The notes under the pieces were generated by a model, which saw only the letters and a program-made list of their open reading frames with translations, was not told where the DNA came from and searched no databases. Below are positions 1 through 6,641 of a stretch of 23,237 nt of DNA, in pieces. The position numbers and the translations under genes were made by a program. The stretch comes from Faecalicoccus sp. (GTDB taxonomy: Bacteria > Bacillota_I > Bacilli_A > Erysipelotrichales > Erysipelotrichaceae), in assembly GCA_017941505.1 (NCBI GenBank), contig JAGAWH010000190.1, positions 1 through 23,237 on the forward strand, in the 5' to 3' direction. Numbering within the stretch: position 1 is the stretch's first letter; each line of letters opens with the position of its first letter.

Positions 1-363
1 GTTATCAATGCAGGTATGCATCGGAATAAAACACCCTAACATCTGCGAGTTTGCGGCATTAACAATCGCATCGACTTGAAGTCTTGTGATATCCCCCTGC
101 CAAATAGATATTCCCTTTTCAATCTCCGGTATATCGGATACAGATACAATTCCGTTTTCAATAACTCTTGTCTGCAAATAGGCATCCTGAACTTTCAGCA
201 CTTCTTCGTTTATAGGACCCGGCATTCTTACATTCATCAAAGAACGTAACACTTTTTTCTGGGTTTCAGTATCATCAGGCACCTGTAAATCTTTATAATC
301 ATCTGAATCTTCTTTAAATGCTTCAACCAAATAATTCAATCGTTCTTTCTGCGTTTCCAACAT
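1..363 (-). CDS. Zinc-dependent macrodomain protein (protein-ADP-ribose hydrolase), 3' part beyond the window
   Basis: The first 121 codons read from an ATG at 361-363 and run off the left edge without a stop. After an alpha-helical N-terminal region comes the macrodomain start, [19 protein letters not shown] at about residues 88-106, the ADP-ribose-binding pattern of the family. It is followed by Cys111, His116 and Cys118 (spacing C-x4-H-x-C), the zinc-ligand pattern of the bacterial zinc macrodomains that remove ADP-ribose from proteins. Known members of this subclass often sit beside a sirtuin ADP-ribosyltransferase (SirTM) and lipoylation genes; whether that is so here cannot be seen. The gene is third in a minus-strand operon, 4 bases after the flavin/ferredoxin gene. 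Family assignment is strong; the cellular target is unknown. Confidence 0.9.
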   Translation of the reverse strand, partial: MLETQKERLNYLVEAFKEDSDDYKDLQVPDDTETQKKVLRSLMNVRMPGPINEEVLKVQDAYLQTRVIENGIVSVSDIPEIEKGISIWQGDITRLQVDAIVNAANSQMLGCFIPMHTCIDN

Positions 364-367
364 ATTC

Positions 368-988
368 TTACCTTCTTTCTATGGCGTGCATAGGGCATAC
401 AGACATGCAGTTTCCGCAATGCAGGCAATGATTCTGTTCAATCACATAAGGGATTGAATCTGAAAGAATACAGTTTTGCGGGCATATTTCAACACACTGT
501 CCACATCCAATACATGCATCACTGATAAAATATCCACTGTCTACAGAAGATACATCACCAAAGGTAAAAGATGCTCTTTCAATCGGTCTTTTCGATAAAT
601 CAAACCATTCCCCGCTTCCTTCATAAATTTGAAAAACGGTTAAAGCTACTCTGGATGCCTTAGTTGGATAAATCTTCTCCATATAAGGATTCTTTTGAAA
701 TAAATCCGACAGCTTATCCTTTCCGATTTCACGAACCTTACCGCGAATCGATACGGCAATGCTGGAAAGAGTATCCTCACCCTTCATAGCCGTAAACGCA
801 AGATATTTTCTTTTTATTAAACGGTCATAGAAATTCTTTCCCTTAGCGGTTAAGAAATATAAAGAATGATCATCATAGTCCATCATGTCGATGGCAGCTG
901 TAACCGGTAATCCTTCATCATCAACGGTCGCAACAATCGTGCGATGAATTTCTTCCACTACATAGCGTAAATAATCTTTGGTTTCCAT
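368..988 (-). CDS. Pyridoxamine 5'-phosphate oxidase-like flavin protein fused to a two-[4Fe-4S] ferredoxin domain
   Basis: This 206-residue protein has an N-terminal FMN-binding split-barrel domain of the pyridoxamine-phosphate-oxidase-like class (about residues 1-135). The C-terminal domain carries two ferredoxin motifs: Cys159, 162, 165, 169 with [12 protein letters not shown], and Cys188, 191, 194, 198 with [12 protein letters not shown]. All eight cluster ligands are present, so it should carry two [4Fe-4S] clusters and pass electrons to or from bound flavin. The substrate is unknown. It lies 4 bases after the Rrf2 regulator stop and 4 bases before the macrodomain start, so the three are almost certainly one transcript. 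An Rrf2 regulator heading the operon fits a redox or nitrosative/electrophile signal, which is an inference. Confidence 0.88.
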   Translation of the reverse strand: METKDYLRYVVEEIHRTIVATVDDEGLPVTAAIDMMDYDDHSLYFLTAKGKNFYDRLIKRKYLAFTAMKGEDTLSSIAVSIRGKVREIGKDKLSDLFQKNPYMEKIYPTKASRVALTVFQIYEGSGEWFDLSKRPIERASFTFGDVSSVDSGYFISDACIGCGQCVEICPQNCILSDSIPYVIEQNHCLHCGNCMSVCPMHAIERR

Positions 989-992
989 ATTC

Positions 993-1424
993 TCACCTAC
1001 CTAATAATTCATTCAATTCCATTTGAATATCGGATAATGTATACTTTTCCATTTCTATTTCCATTGCCTTTTGAATAGACATCAATTTATCATCGAGTAA
1101 ATTATGAATATTACTTCCCACCGGACACGCTGGATTCGGTGATTCATGAAAACGGAATAGATTTCCCTCTTCCAACGGCTCAATAGCTCGATACACATCC
1201 AAAAAAGAAATCGTTGAAGGATCTCTTGTCAAAGAGATTCCTCCTGTTCCTCTTGCGACCATGATTAATCCGGCATTTTTTAATTGAGACAGTATCTTTC
1301 TTACGATTACGGGATTGGTTTGAATACTTGATGCCAGAAAATCACTGGTAATCTTTTGATCCTTAAAATAATCCACACAGGTAAAAATATGTAACGCAAT
1401 TGTAAATCGACTTGATATCTGCAT
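993..1424 (-). CDS. Rrf2 family transcriptional regulator (YwnA-like)
   Basis: The 143-residue protein has the Rrf2 winged-helix pattern: an N-terminal SSRFTIALHIF segment, a recognition region at about residues 35-55 (TNPVIVRKILSQLKNAGLI) and the wing ARGTGGISLTR. The effector region has only one cysteine, Cys100 in the NPACPVG segment (Cys16 is in helix 1), not the three-cysteine set that binds [2Fe-2S] in IscR and NsrR. It therefore resembles the YwnA-type thiol sensors more than the iron-sulfur sensors. The start is supported by the GGAGG at 1431-1435. It is the first gene of the operon and its own promoter is flanked by two matching dyads, so autoregulation is likely. Confidence 0.9.
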   Translation of the reverse strand: MQISSRFTIALHIFTCVDYFKDQKITSDFLASSIQTNPVIVRKILSQLKNAGLIMVARGTGGISLTRDPSTISFLDVYRAIEPLEEGNLFRFHESPNPACPVGSNIHNLLDDKLMSIQKAMEIEMEKYTLSDIQMELNELLGR

Positions 1425-1437
1425 AAATGTCCTCCGT

Positions 1438-1460
1438 GTTGTAACTATAGTTGTTACAAC
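1438..1460. promoter_or_regulatory. Probable Rrf2 operator, perfect inverted repeat
   Basis: GTTGTAAC (1438-1445) and its exact reverse complement GTTACAAC (1453-1460) are separated by 7 bases. The site lies between the -10 box and the Shine-Dalgarno sequence of the Rrf2 gene, where a bound repressor would block transcription. Assignment to the adjacent Rrf2 protein is an inference from position. Confidence 0.7.
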
Positions 1461-1463
1461 AAA

Positions 1464-1492
1464 ATAATATATTCCTTTTGTTGTAATGTCAA
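1464..1492 (-). promoter_or_regulatory. Promoter of the Rrf2-flavin protein-macrodomain operon
   Basis: Read on the minus strand, a perfect -35 TTGACA (1487-1492) is followed by exactly 17 bases and a -10 TATTAT (1464-1469). The predicted transcription start falls inside the downstream operator dyad, and the -35 falls inside the upstream one. Confidence 0.8.
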
Positions 1493-1502
1493 TGGTTACA
1501 TC
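1480..1502. promoter_or_regulatory. Second, imperfect copy of the Rrf2 operator over the -35 box
   Basis: GTTGTAAT (1480-1487) and GTTACATC (1495-1502) form a dyad with the same 7-base spacer as the downstream site. Six of eight positions are paired. It covers the -35 element and lies 42 bases from the first copy, about four helical turns, so two dimers could sit on the same face of the DNA. Confidence 0.55.
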
Positions 1503-1511
1503 TTATGAAAT

Positions 1512-1540
1512 AAAAAAACCTTTCGAAATGATCCGAAAAG
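1512..1540 (-). terminator. Rho-independent terminator after the TetR remnant
   Basis: On the minus strand CTTTTCG pairs with CGAAAGG (7 pairs, one G-T), with an 8-base loop, followed directly by seven T. It lies just after the stop codon of the short TetR-like remnant and upstream of the Rrf2 promoter. Confidence 0.65.
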
Positions 1541-1556
1541 CTCTGTATGATTTTAA

Positions 1557-1662
1557 TTATTTAGATTGAAACGGTGTTGTGCTCAAAAAGAAACCGGCAA
1601 TTTCCTCCGGTGTATAATTCTCATGTTTCATCCACCTTTTACTTAATAATATTCCCAAATCC
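1557..1662 (-). pseudogene. C-terminal remnant of a TetR-type regulator
   Basis: An open stretch of about 34 codons begins after an in-frame TAA and ends at 1557-1559. It reads KDLGILLSKRWMKHENY then TPEEIAGFFLSTTPF, which resembles the last helix pair of TetR-family ligand-binding domains (typically a G-x3-W-x3-G segment, then a PEE-(I/L)A helix). No DNA-binding domain lies upstream; the next 150 bases are very A+T-rich and carry no extension of the frame. An ATG at 1629-1631 would give a 24-residue peptide preceded by AAAGGTGG, so translation of a small peptide cannot be excluded. A terminator just downstream supports descent from a real gene. The family match rests on pattern recognition of a short segment. 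Confidence 0.35.
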
Positions 1663-1741
1663 TTTTGTTCTTATATATATGATACTCGATGTTTATCGAA
1701 TTAGATGATCTTATTTATATTCAATATTATTTCAATTGATG

Positions 1742-1769
1742 TTGTTACAAAATATTTTTAATATATAAC
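1742..1769 (+). promoter_or_regulatory. Possible promoter of the acetyltransferase gene
   Basis: TTGTTA (1742-1747) and TATAAC (1764-1769) are spaced by 16 bases and lie 40 bases before the start codon. The 385-base stretch 1425-1809 otherwise holds only the operators, the terminator, the remnant and A+T-rich DNA. Confidence 0.35.
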
Positions 1770-1809
1770 TGTAAAAAGATTTTTAACTTAAAGAAAACAG
1801 GAGGACAAC

Positions 1810-2343
1810 ATGAAAAAGATTATTGATATGCGAGTTCCGTCTGATGAAACAGCTGCCATTGCGGCTGAAATGAGACGCTCTGAAGATTTATGTTTTAAGA
1901 TCAATACAACCCATCCTCAATCCGAAGAGTATAGAAATTTAGTAAAAGAATTATTTTCCGGTGGTTTTGGTGAAAACAGCCGTATTCGACCTCATGTCAA
2001 TATTTTAATGGGTGACCGTATCCACATCGGAAAAAATGTTGTGATTGGATATAATCTTACCTGCATGTCTGTTGGCGGCATCAATATTGAAGATAATGTA
2101 CAGATTGCCGCTAATGTACAGCTGATTACCAACAATCACGATATGGAAGATAGAGCCATTTTGATTGCCGAGCCAATCACCCTCAAAAAAGGTGCATGGA
2201 TCGGTGCCGGTGTAACCATCCTTCCGGGTGTTACCGTAGGAGAAAACGCCGTAATCGCAGCAGGAGCTGTCGTATCAAAAGATGTAGAAGATAATACCGT
2301 AGTTGGCGGCGTTCCGGCAAAAGTTATCAAAAAGCTGAAATAA
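1810..2343 (+). CDS. Hexapeptide-repeat O-acetyltransferase (maltose/galactoside acetyltransferase-like)
   Basis: The 177-residue protein is a left-handed beta-helix acetyltransferase that would move acetyl from acetyl-CoA to a sugar or similar hydroxyl. Hexapeptide repeats run from about residue 60 to 165 (IHIGKNVVIG, INIEDNVQIA, AWIGAGVTILPGVTVGENAVIAAGAVV). The probable catalytic His is His110 in NNHDMEDR, and the C-terminus GGVPAKVIKKL is the usual end of the LacA/Maa/NodL group. An AGGAGGAC Shine-Dalgarno sequence at about 1799-1806 fixes the start. It is a single-gene transcript on the plus strand ending at a strong terminator. The substrate cannot be read from the sequence. Confidence 0.88.
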   Translation: MKKIIDMRVPSDETAAIAAEMRRSEDLCFKINTTHPQSEEYRNLVKELFSGGFGENSRIRPHVNILMGDRIHIGKNVVIGYNLTCMSVGGINIEDNVQIAANVQLITNNHDMEDRAILIAEPITLKKGAWIGAGVTILPGVTVGENAVIAAGAVVSKDVEDNTVVGGVPAKVIKKLK

Positions 2344-2347
2344 AAAG

Positions 2348-2380
2348 AATCTGTATAGGTCATCCCTATACAGATTTTTT
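2348..2380. terminator. Bidirectional terminator between convergent genes
   Basis: A perfect 12-base stem (AATCTGTATAGG at 2348-2359 and CCTATACAGATT at 2365-2376) with a 5-base loop is followed by T on the plus strand and preceded by A-rich sequence. It serves the acetyltransferase gene and probably also the membrane-protein gene converging from the right. Confidence 0.88.
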
Positions 2381-2867
2381 AATGCATAAAAGATGTGCAA
2401 ATCCAGGATAAAAGAGCAGCTAATACCGGATATAGAACAATTGTAAGAACAATTTTCTTGATCCATGTTCCTTGATGAATGTAAGGCATCAGATCTTCTG
2501 TGCCTGGGATAATCCAGGCTTTTGTATGCCCCACCCAATACCAGTCAATAAAGATGCGGTCAAATATACCACACACCATATACATAACTACAAGCTGTAT
2601 AAAGCTTTCCTTAAAAGCGGTAACACCATTTACTTTGAAAACCATATACGGTGCTAATAGAATTAGGGCAGCCATCAATACCGCTCCTGATAAGCTTCTA
2701 TTCTTTTTAATCTGCTCTTTTGTGATTAAGCCAAGTTCTACTACACGATCCTGTACCGGTTTTTCATAAAAATGAACACCACCAATCGGTCCGTTTTGAA
2801 TACTGATGACACAGATTAAAAGTAGAACAAAGCACAATACAATTCCTTCAATCAATACAACAGCCAT
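2379..2867 (-). CDS. Uncharacterised small membrane protein, about four transmembrane segments
   Basis: The 162-residue protein has hydrophobic stretches at about residues 3-23, 60-78, 88-106 and 138-158. Between the third and fourth is a polar, aromatic-rich segment with FDRIFIDWYWVGHTKAW and GTEDLMPYIH, which could hold functional His, Asp and Glu residues at the membrane face. I do not recognise a named family. The start lies 3 bases after the stop of the upstream hydrolase, with AGGAGT overlapping that stop, so the pair is translationally coupled. A job connected with the hydrolase, such as handling a membrane-associated substrate, is only inference from the pairing. Confidence 0.75.
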   Translation of the reverse strand: MAVVLIEGIVLCFVLLLICVISIQNGPIGGVHFYEKPVQDRVVELGLITKEQIKKNRSLSGAVLMAALILLAPYMVFKVNGVTAFKESFIQLVVMYMVCGIFDRIFIDWYWVGHTKAWIIPGTEDLMPYIHQGTWIKKIVLTIVLYPVLAALLSWICTSFMH

Positions 2868-2870
2868 AAG

Positions 2871-3641
2871 CTACTCCTGTTCTAATTCCATAAATTCATC
2901 AATTGCCTTTAGTACCGGCCCGGCATATTCTTTACCGCCAAAGAGCCATTGTTCATGCTGCATAGTAAACTCACGAATGTCCGGATCATGAAAATATTTC
3001 TTATATCGTTTTAAATATTTTTCACCCATTTTATTGGCATAAATAAAATGTACTTTCGTACCATCTACCTGAATATCATCATCCAGCCATGTTAATAAGT
3101 CGGTATAATATTCATTTTTAATCGATTCGGGATTAAATTTGGCAAAACATGCCATAAACTTATCCGCTGTATCATCATCCATTTCAAAGAAATTTTTTAA
3201 CTTTTCCTTTGTGTTTGCCTTTCTTTTTTCGTTTTTTGTAAATCCGGTTAATAACGGAACAACCAATTTGGATTGCAGCCATGCGCTGACTTTTCCGCTT
3301 TGATCCAAATCCGGGCTTCCAAAGATGCCGTGATCAATATGGATATTCTGTCTTTGAATCAACTGGCCTACAAAGGTTGATCCTAACGATGATCCAATTG
3401 CTCCATCGATTTTGCCGTTAAAATGATCCAGAATATATTGTTCGATTTTTTCTGTGACTGTGATAATATCCGGAAAAATCATATCACTTCCATCAAAGCC
3501 GTCATAATTGACACAGATCAAATGATATTTCTTACTTAATTCATCCAATACAGAGCCAAAATTGGTTTGATAATCACAAGCTGTTCCCGGCAGCAGCATT
3601 AATGTCTTACCATCTTTTTTACCCATTTCATCAAACTGCAT
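2871..3641 (-). CDS. Alpha/beta hydrolase
   Basis: This 256-residue protein has the alpha/beta-hydrolase order: an early LMLLPGTACD strand and oxyanion-hole region, a VNYDGFDGSD segment at about residues 44-53, then the nucleophile elbow G83-S-S-L-G87 with Ser85 as nucleophile. A late His, probably His229 in QHEQW, would complete the triad; the acid is less clear. There is no signal peptide, so it is likely cytoplasmic. It is the first gene of a two-gene operon with the membrane protein at 2379-2867. The substrate is unknown. Confidence 0.82.
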   Translation of the reverse strand: MQFDEMGKKDGKTLMLLPGTACDYQTNFGSVLDELSKKYHLICVNYDGFDGSDMIFPDIITVTEKIEQYILDHFNGKIDGAIGSSLGSTFVGQLIQRQNIHIDHGIFGSPDLDQSGKVSAWLQSKLVVPLLTGFTKNEKRKANTKEKLKNFFEMDDDTADKFMACFAKFNPESIKNEYYTDLLTWLDDDIQVDGTKVHFIYANKMGEKYLKRYKKYFHDPDIREFTMQHEQWLFGGKEYAGPVLKAIDEFMELEQE

Positions 3642-3684
3642 ATTTCATAATCCTCTATACTCTTTCTGTCATGTAAGGTGATTC

Positions 3685-3714
3685 ATTATATCCTTTTTGT
3701 TAGTTTTAACTAAC
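3685..3714 (-). promoter_or_regulatory. Promoter with palindromic operator for the hydrolase operon
   Basis: A TATAAT -10 box is read on the minus strand at 3685-3690. Immediately upstream, in the -35 region, lies GTTAGTT-TT-AACTAAC (3699-3714), two exact 7-base arms with a 2-base spacer. No good -35 hexamer is seen outside the palindrome. A TAGTTA-type dyad is typical of MarR/PadR/TetR-like regulators, but no regulator gene is adjacent. Confidence 0.5.
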
Positions 3715-3753
3715 TAAAATATACCACTCCTATTGGTTTATCTCAAGAAAGAC

Positions 3754-3783
3754 AAAAAAGCTCCTGTGTTCAGACAGGAGCTT
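3754..3783 (-). terminator. Terminator of the B3/B4-domain gene
   Basis: On the minus strand a 10-base stem (AAGCTCCTGT with ACAGGAGCTT, 6-base loop) overlaps the stop codon and ends in a run of T. Confidence 0.85.
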
Positions 3784-4447
3784 ATATGATCCAACTTTCA
3801 GGATTGGTGATAGATGCGTACGTTTCAAAAGATACCAACGCATCCTCCAACAGCTTTTCAAGATCAATATCATCTTCAAAACAATAAATCACAACAAGTA
3901 CTCTTTTGGTTTGGTTTGTGACCATGGCTCTGGTGGAATCCGACATAGAAGATCCAAAAATCCCCTTATCATCGGCAAGCACCAACATATTTTCCATATC
4001 GAGAAAGCTTTTTCCGATACCGGTATATCCTTCGCCTTTTTCCGCCTTGCGAAATACAATGGATCCTTCAATTTGATCAAGATCATAAGAACCGACAGAC
4101 AAACCGCTTTTTACCGATACCAGATTGTTGACATCCACTACTGAATTGATATGGTAGAGCTCATCATCCCTGCGCACTCTTCTTAATAACGCTTCCGAGG
4201 ATACCCGATATCTTCCCGGATTGCGACCAAAGGCTTTATAGGCAGCTCGACTTGATCTAACACCCGGAATATCATTCCATTCTTTACCTTCGATCTGCGC
4301 CTTGACATACGGAAGCACACACTCGTGCATATAATCCCAAAAGGACTCTTTTGAATCCTCAACATCCGCATCAAAAGTTAAAAGTCCCAAGCGGATTTGA
4401 GGATACACATTATATAAATTTGAATCGATTGTGATTTCACACTGCAT
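3782..4447 (-). CDS. B3/B4 tRNA-binding-domain protein
   Basis: The 221-residue protein matches the stand-alone B3/B4 domain otherwise found in the phenylalanyl-tRNA synthetase beta subunit. The core runs from about residue 60 to 190: GVRSSRAAYKAFGRNPGRY, then SVVDVNNLVSVKSGLSVGSYD, then a Gly/Asp-rich segment ending near SDSTRAMVT. Free-standing B3/B4 proteins are thought to act on aminoacyl-tRNA or related ligands, but this member is untested. The frame extends ten codons upstream to 4477. I chose the ATG at 4445-4447 because AAAGGGG lies 7 bases before it, while the ATG two codons earlier almost touches the Shine-Dalgarno sequence. Confidence 0.82.
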   Translation of the reverse strand: MQCEITIDSNLYNVYPQIRLGLLTFDADVEDSKESFWDYMHECVLPYVKAQIEGKEWNDIPGVRSSRAAYKAFGRNPGRYRVSSEALLRRVRRDDELYHINSVVDVNNLVSVKSGLSVGSYDLDQIEGSIVFRKAEKGEGYTGIGKSFLDMENMLVLADDKGIFGSSMSDSTRAMVTNQTKRVLVVIYCFEDDIDLEKLLEDALVSFETYASITNPESWII

Positions 4448-4480
4448 AATCATTCCCCTTTTCACACACAGTATCATAAC

Positions 4481-4512
4481 AAAAAAAATGGGTTTGTATA
4501 CACAAAACCCAA
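4481..4512 (-). terminator. Terminator of the nitroreductase-like gene
   Basis: On the minus strand TGGGTTTTG pairs with CAAACCCA (one bulged base) around a 6-base loop, followed by eight T. It begins just after the stop codon at 4514. Confidence 0.75.
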
Positions 4513-4513
4513 T

Positions 4514-5323
4514 TTATTGAATTCGATATGTCGCAATATAATCGGTATCTTTCGGGGTAATGATTCCCGGATCTGATATAACGAACTCGGATTTCATTCC
4601 CTTTTCTTCCAATCCCATCGCAAAATGACTCATTGCGATTCCGACATCCACCTTCTGTAAATCAAAACCGGTATTATCGATATATCCCTTATCTCTTTTT
4701 TCATAGAAATGGATATCATTTCCACACTTTACAATACGCCATGGCTGTTTATTGACAGCAGATGGTGCCCAACGAACAAGTTCAAATAATTCAGCCATTA
4801 CCTTATTGTTCCTGTCAAAAGGTGTTTCAAAATCATTTTCAAAGAACAGCTTTTCCGGTTCAAGCCGTTTATCTGCCTTGATCCCTTTGCGCATAGCCAT
4901 TTCACGAAAAGACATTTTATTCGATGGATATCCTAAAGGGCTCATGGCCGGCATAATTTCCCCTTCTGCCAATTCTGCAGCTGCTTCAAAAGCCGGTCGG
5001 TCCATTGTTCCTGCAATCCAGGTCGTACCGATATTTAAAGACTGGGCATACAGAACAACCTTTTCAAAAGAATATCCAAATGCCTCAGCCACATATTCGC
5101 CCATTTGAATCTTTCCTACAATAAATGTATCCGTACCGACAATAACCGGTGTTGATAAATGATCCCGCTTTGCGCTGACTAGCTTAAAAGTAACAGGAAT
5201 ATTGTATGGATTGGATACATTACCTGCATATTCCATGATTTTATCCGCATCTTCTTTTGTTAAGTCATTGCCATCAAAGGTTCTGACACTTCTTCGCTGT
5301 TTCACTAAATCCATTAAACTCAT
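4514..5323 (-). CDS. Nitroreductase-family flavoprotein (TM1586-like)
   Basis: The 269-residue protein begins MSLMDLVKQRRSVRTFD, the N-terminal signature of the nitroreductase fold (FMN phosphate contacts through the RRSVR region). Later it has ELFELVRWAPSAVNKQPWRIV (residues ~178-198), the WAPSA-x-N-x-QPW pattern of the same superfamily, and DVGIAMSHFAMGLEEKG. Two half-domains within one chain fit the TM1586-type family rather than the shorter dimeric enzymes. It would use NAD(P)H and FMN; the physiological acceptor is unknown. AGGAGG lies 6 bases before the ATG. It looks like a single-gene unit with its own terminator. The 73 bases upstream to 5396 hold an A+T-rich promoter region in which no box stands out. 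Confidence 0.88.
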   Translation of the reverse strand: MSLMDLVKQRRSVRTFDGNDLTKEDADKIMEYAGNVSNPYNIPVTFKLVSAKRDHLSTPVIVGTDTFIVGKIQMGEYVAEAFGYSFEKVVLYAQSLNIGTTWIAGTMDRPAFEAAAELAEGEIMPAMSPLGYPSNKMSFREMAMRKGIKADKRLEPEKLFFENDFETPFDRNNKVMAELFELVRWAPSAVNKQPWRIVKCGNDIHFYEKRDKGYIDNTGFDLQKVDVGIAMSHFAMGLEEKGMKSEFVISDPGIITPKDTDYIATYRIQ

Positions 5324-5396
5324 AAAGACCTCCTATATGATAATGAAAAATTTAATTCAACTCTAAATATTTATAATTATCTATATTATGATGGAA

Positions 5397-6641
5397 TCAT
5401 TCCTTATTTTCAAAAGTGATGCCCTGCAAGATCGTTTTTAAATTTGTTTTGGTGGGTTCTAAACTATATGGCCATTCAATCAATATCACATTATTTTCTT
5501 TACAGAGTTCGCGCTTCTTATCATCGAGTATCTGTCTTTGAATCAAGGCTTCTTCCCCTCCGAAAAAGTCAATAGATTGATAATGTTGGATACCCTGGTA
5601 CTCAATTGCGGTATGTAGTGAAGGAATATAGATATCCAAGCTTTGTGGGGATAACCATTCCGGACGGTATTGATACAAGGTATCGGGATACGCCTTATGT
5701 ACAATCCGAAACAAAGACAATTCATTTTTCCATTTGGGCTTGATAATCCCATCGGATGTTAACTGGGTTCGAATCTGCGTTCTTTTCAAACGCCAGTCAC
5801 ATTTCATTCCATCTTTTTTCTCATAAAGAAATAAATCCTCATACCACCATTGAAAGAGCGGCATAATCTCTTTTGTCAAACATAGAAACAGTTCCAATTC
5901 CGATTTGAAATAACCGGAGTCAATCATATGTTCAATATTCCGTCTAACATATACCGTCTTTGACGGATTATGGTGAAAAGGCAACCCACCTTGGAATCTT
6001 GCGATGTAGTCAGGAAGATAAGGAGAGCGAAGCACAACTCCATCCTGCCATAAATGACTTTGGTACCAGGGTAAAGAATAATCATATAAGGAATATCCTC
6101 CAAATACCTCTTGGGAGGCATTTGTATACAAAAGATGATACATCAACAAGATATCATCCATATTTTCCTTATCAAATACCGCTAAATAGTGAATCTTTGT
6201 CTCATCCGGAAACAGATTCTTGATTGGATGTACAGACTCTGCCTTTTTACATACTTCCATAATCACAAAAAATTGGGAAACATAACTTTCCGGAAACAAA
6301 AAATATGCCTTATGATCGGTATCTAAATCTTTGAACTGATCCATAAAAGCTTCCACATAATCATTTTTAGGAAAGGGAGCCTGTGATTCAATAATCTTTC
6401 TTGTCGCATACCGATATGCCAAATCGGACCATGATAATTGAATCAAAAACTTCTCATATTGATGATCAATATATTCATCTTTCAGCTCATCAAAGCCTTC
6501 TTGATAGGAGCTGTGTTCTTCCAGCAGGGCATCTAAAGATGTAAATGTGCTCATTTCTCTGAACTGCGGATATTTTTCCCATAGTAAATCAAGACGCTCA
6601 AAGGACTCTGATAATTCATTTCTTTTATGAATCGGATACAT
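5397..6641 (-). CDS. Protein with C-terminal VSR-like PD-(D/E)XK nuclease domain (second of a pair)
   Basis: The 414-residue protein has a helical, aromatic-rich N-terminal region of about 300 residues that I do not recognise. The C-terminal domain of about 110 residues shows the PD-(D/E)XK order: helix Glu307 (KNELSLFRIVHKAYP), Asp336 in SLDIYIP, Glu347 and Gln349 in AIEYQG, His353, then FFGG and D373-D-K-K376 before a strand ending LIEWPY. These are the residues expected for metal-dependent DNA cleavage in VSR/homing-type endonucleases, and all are present. The start overlaps the end of the upstream paralogous gene by 17 bases and has AGGAG 6 bases before it, so the two are coupled. Role unknown; defence, DNA repair or selfish-element functions are all possible. 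Confidence 0.75.
   Translation of the reverse strand: MYPIHKRNELSESFERLDLLWEKYPQFREMSTFTSLDALLEEHSSYQEGFDELKDEYIDHQYEKFLIQLSWSDLAYRYATRKIIESQAPFPKNDYVEAFMDQFKDLDTDHKAYFLFPESYVSQFFVIMEVCKKAESVHPIKNLFPDETKIHYLAVFDKENMDDILLMYHLLYTNASQEVFGGYSLYDYSLPWYQSHLWQDGVVLRSPYLPDYIARFQGGLPFHHNPSKTVYVRRNIEHMIDSGYFKSELELFLCLTKEIMPLFQWWYEDLFLYEKKDGMKCDWRLKRTQIRTQLTSDGIIKPKWKNELSLFRIVHKAYPDTLYQYRPEWLSPQSLDIYIPSLHTAIEYQGIQHYQSIDFFGGEEALIQRQILDDKKRELCKENNVILIEWPYSLEPTKTNLKTILQGITFENKE

Noticed and set aside
993..1424. NsrR or IscR identity for the Rrf2 protein
   Set aside because: Only one cysteine is present in the effector region, whereas those sensors need three.
1686..1699. Small palindrome TCGAT-GTTT-ATCGA in the acetyltransferase upstream region
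   Set aside because: Five-base arms in A+T-rich DNA, with no promoter element or regulator tied to it; too weak to list as a site.
2136..2769. Short open frames on both strands around the acetyltransferase 3' end and the small membrane protein
   Set aside because: They are in other frames of genes with recognisable products and lack ribosome sites.
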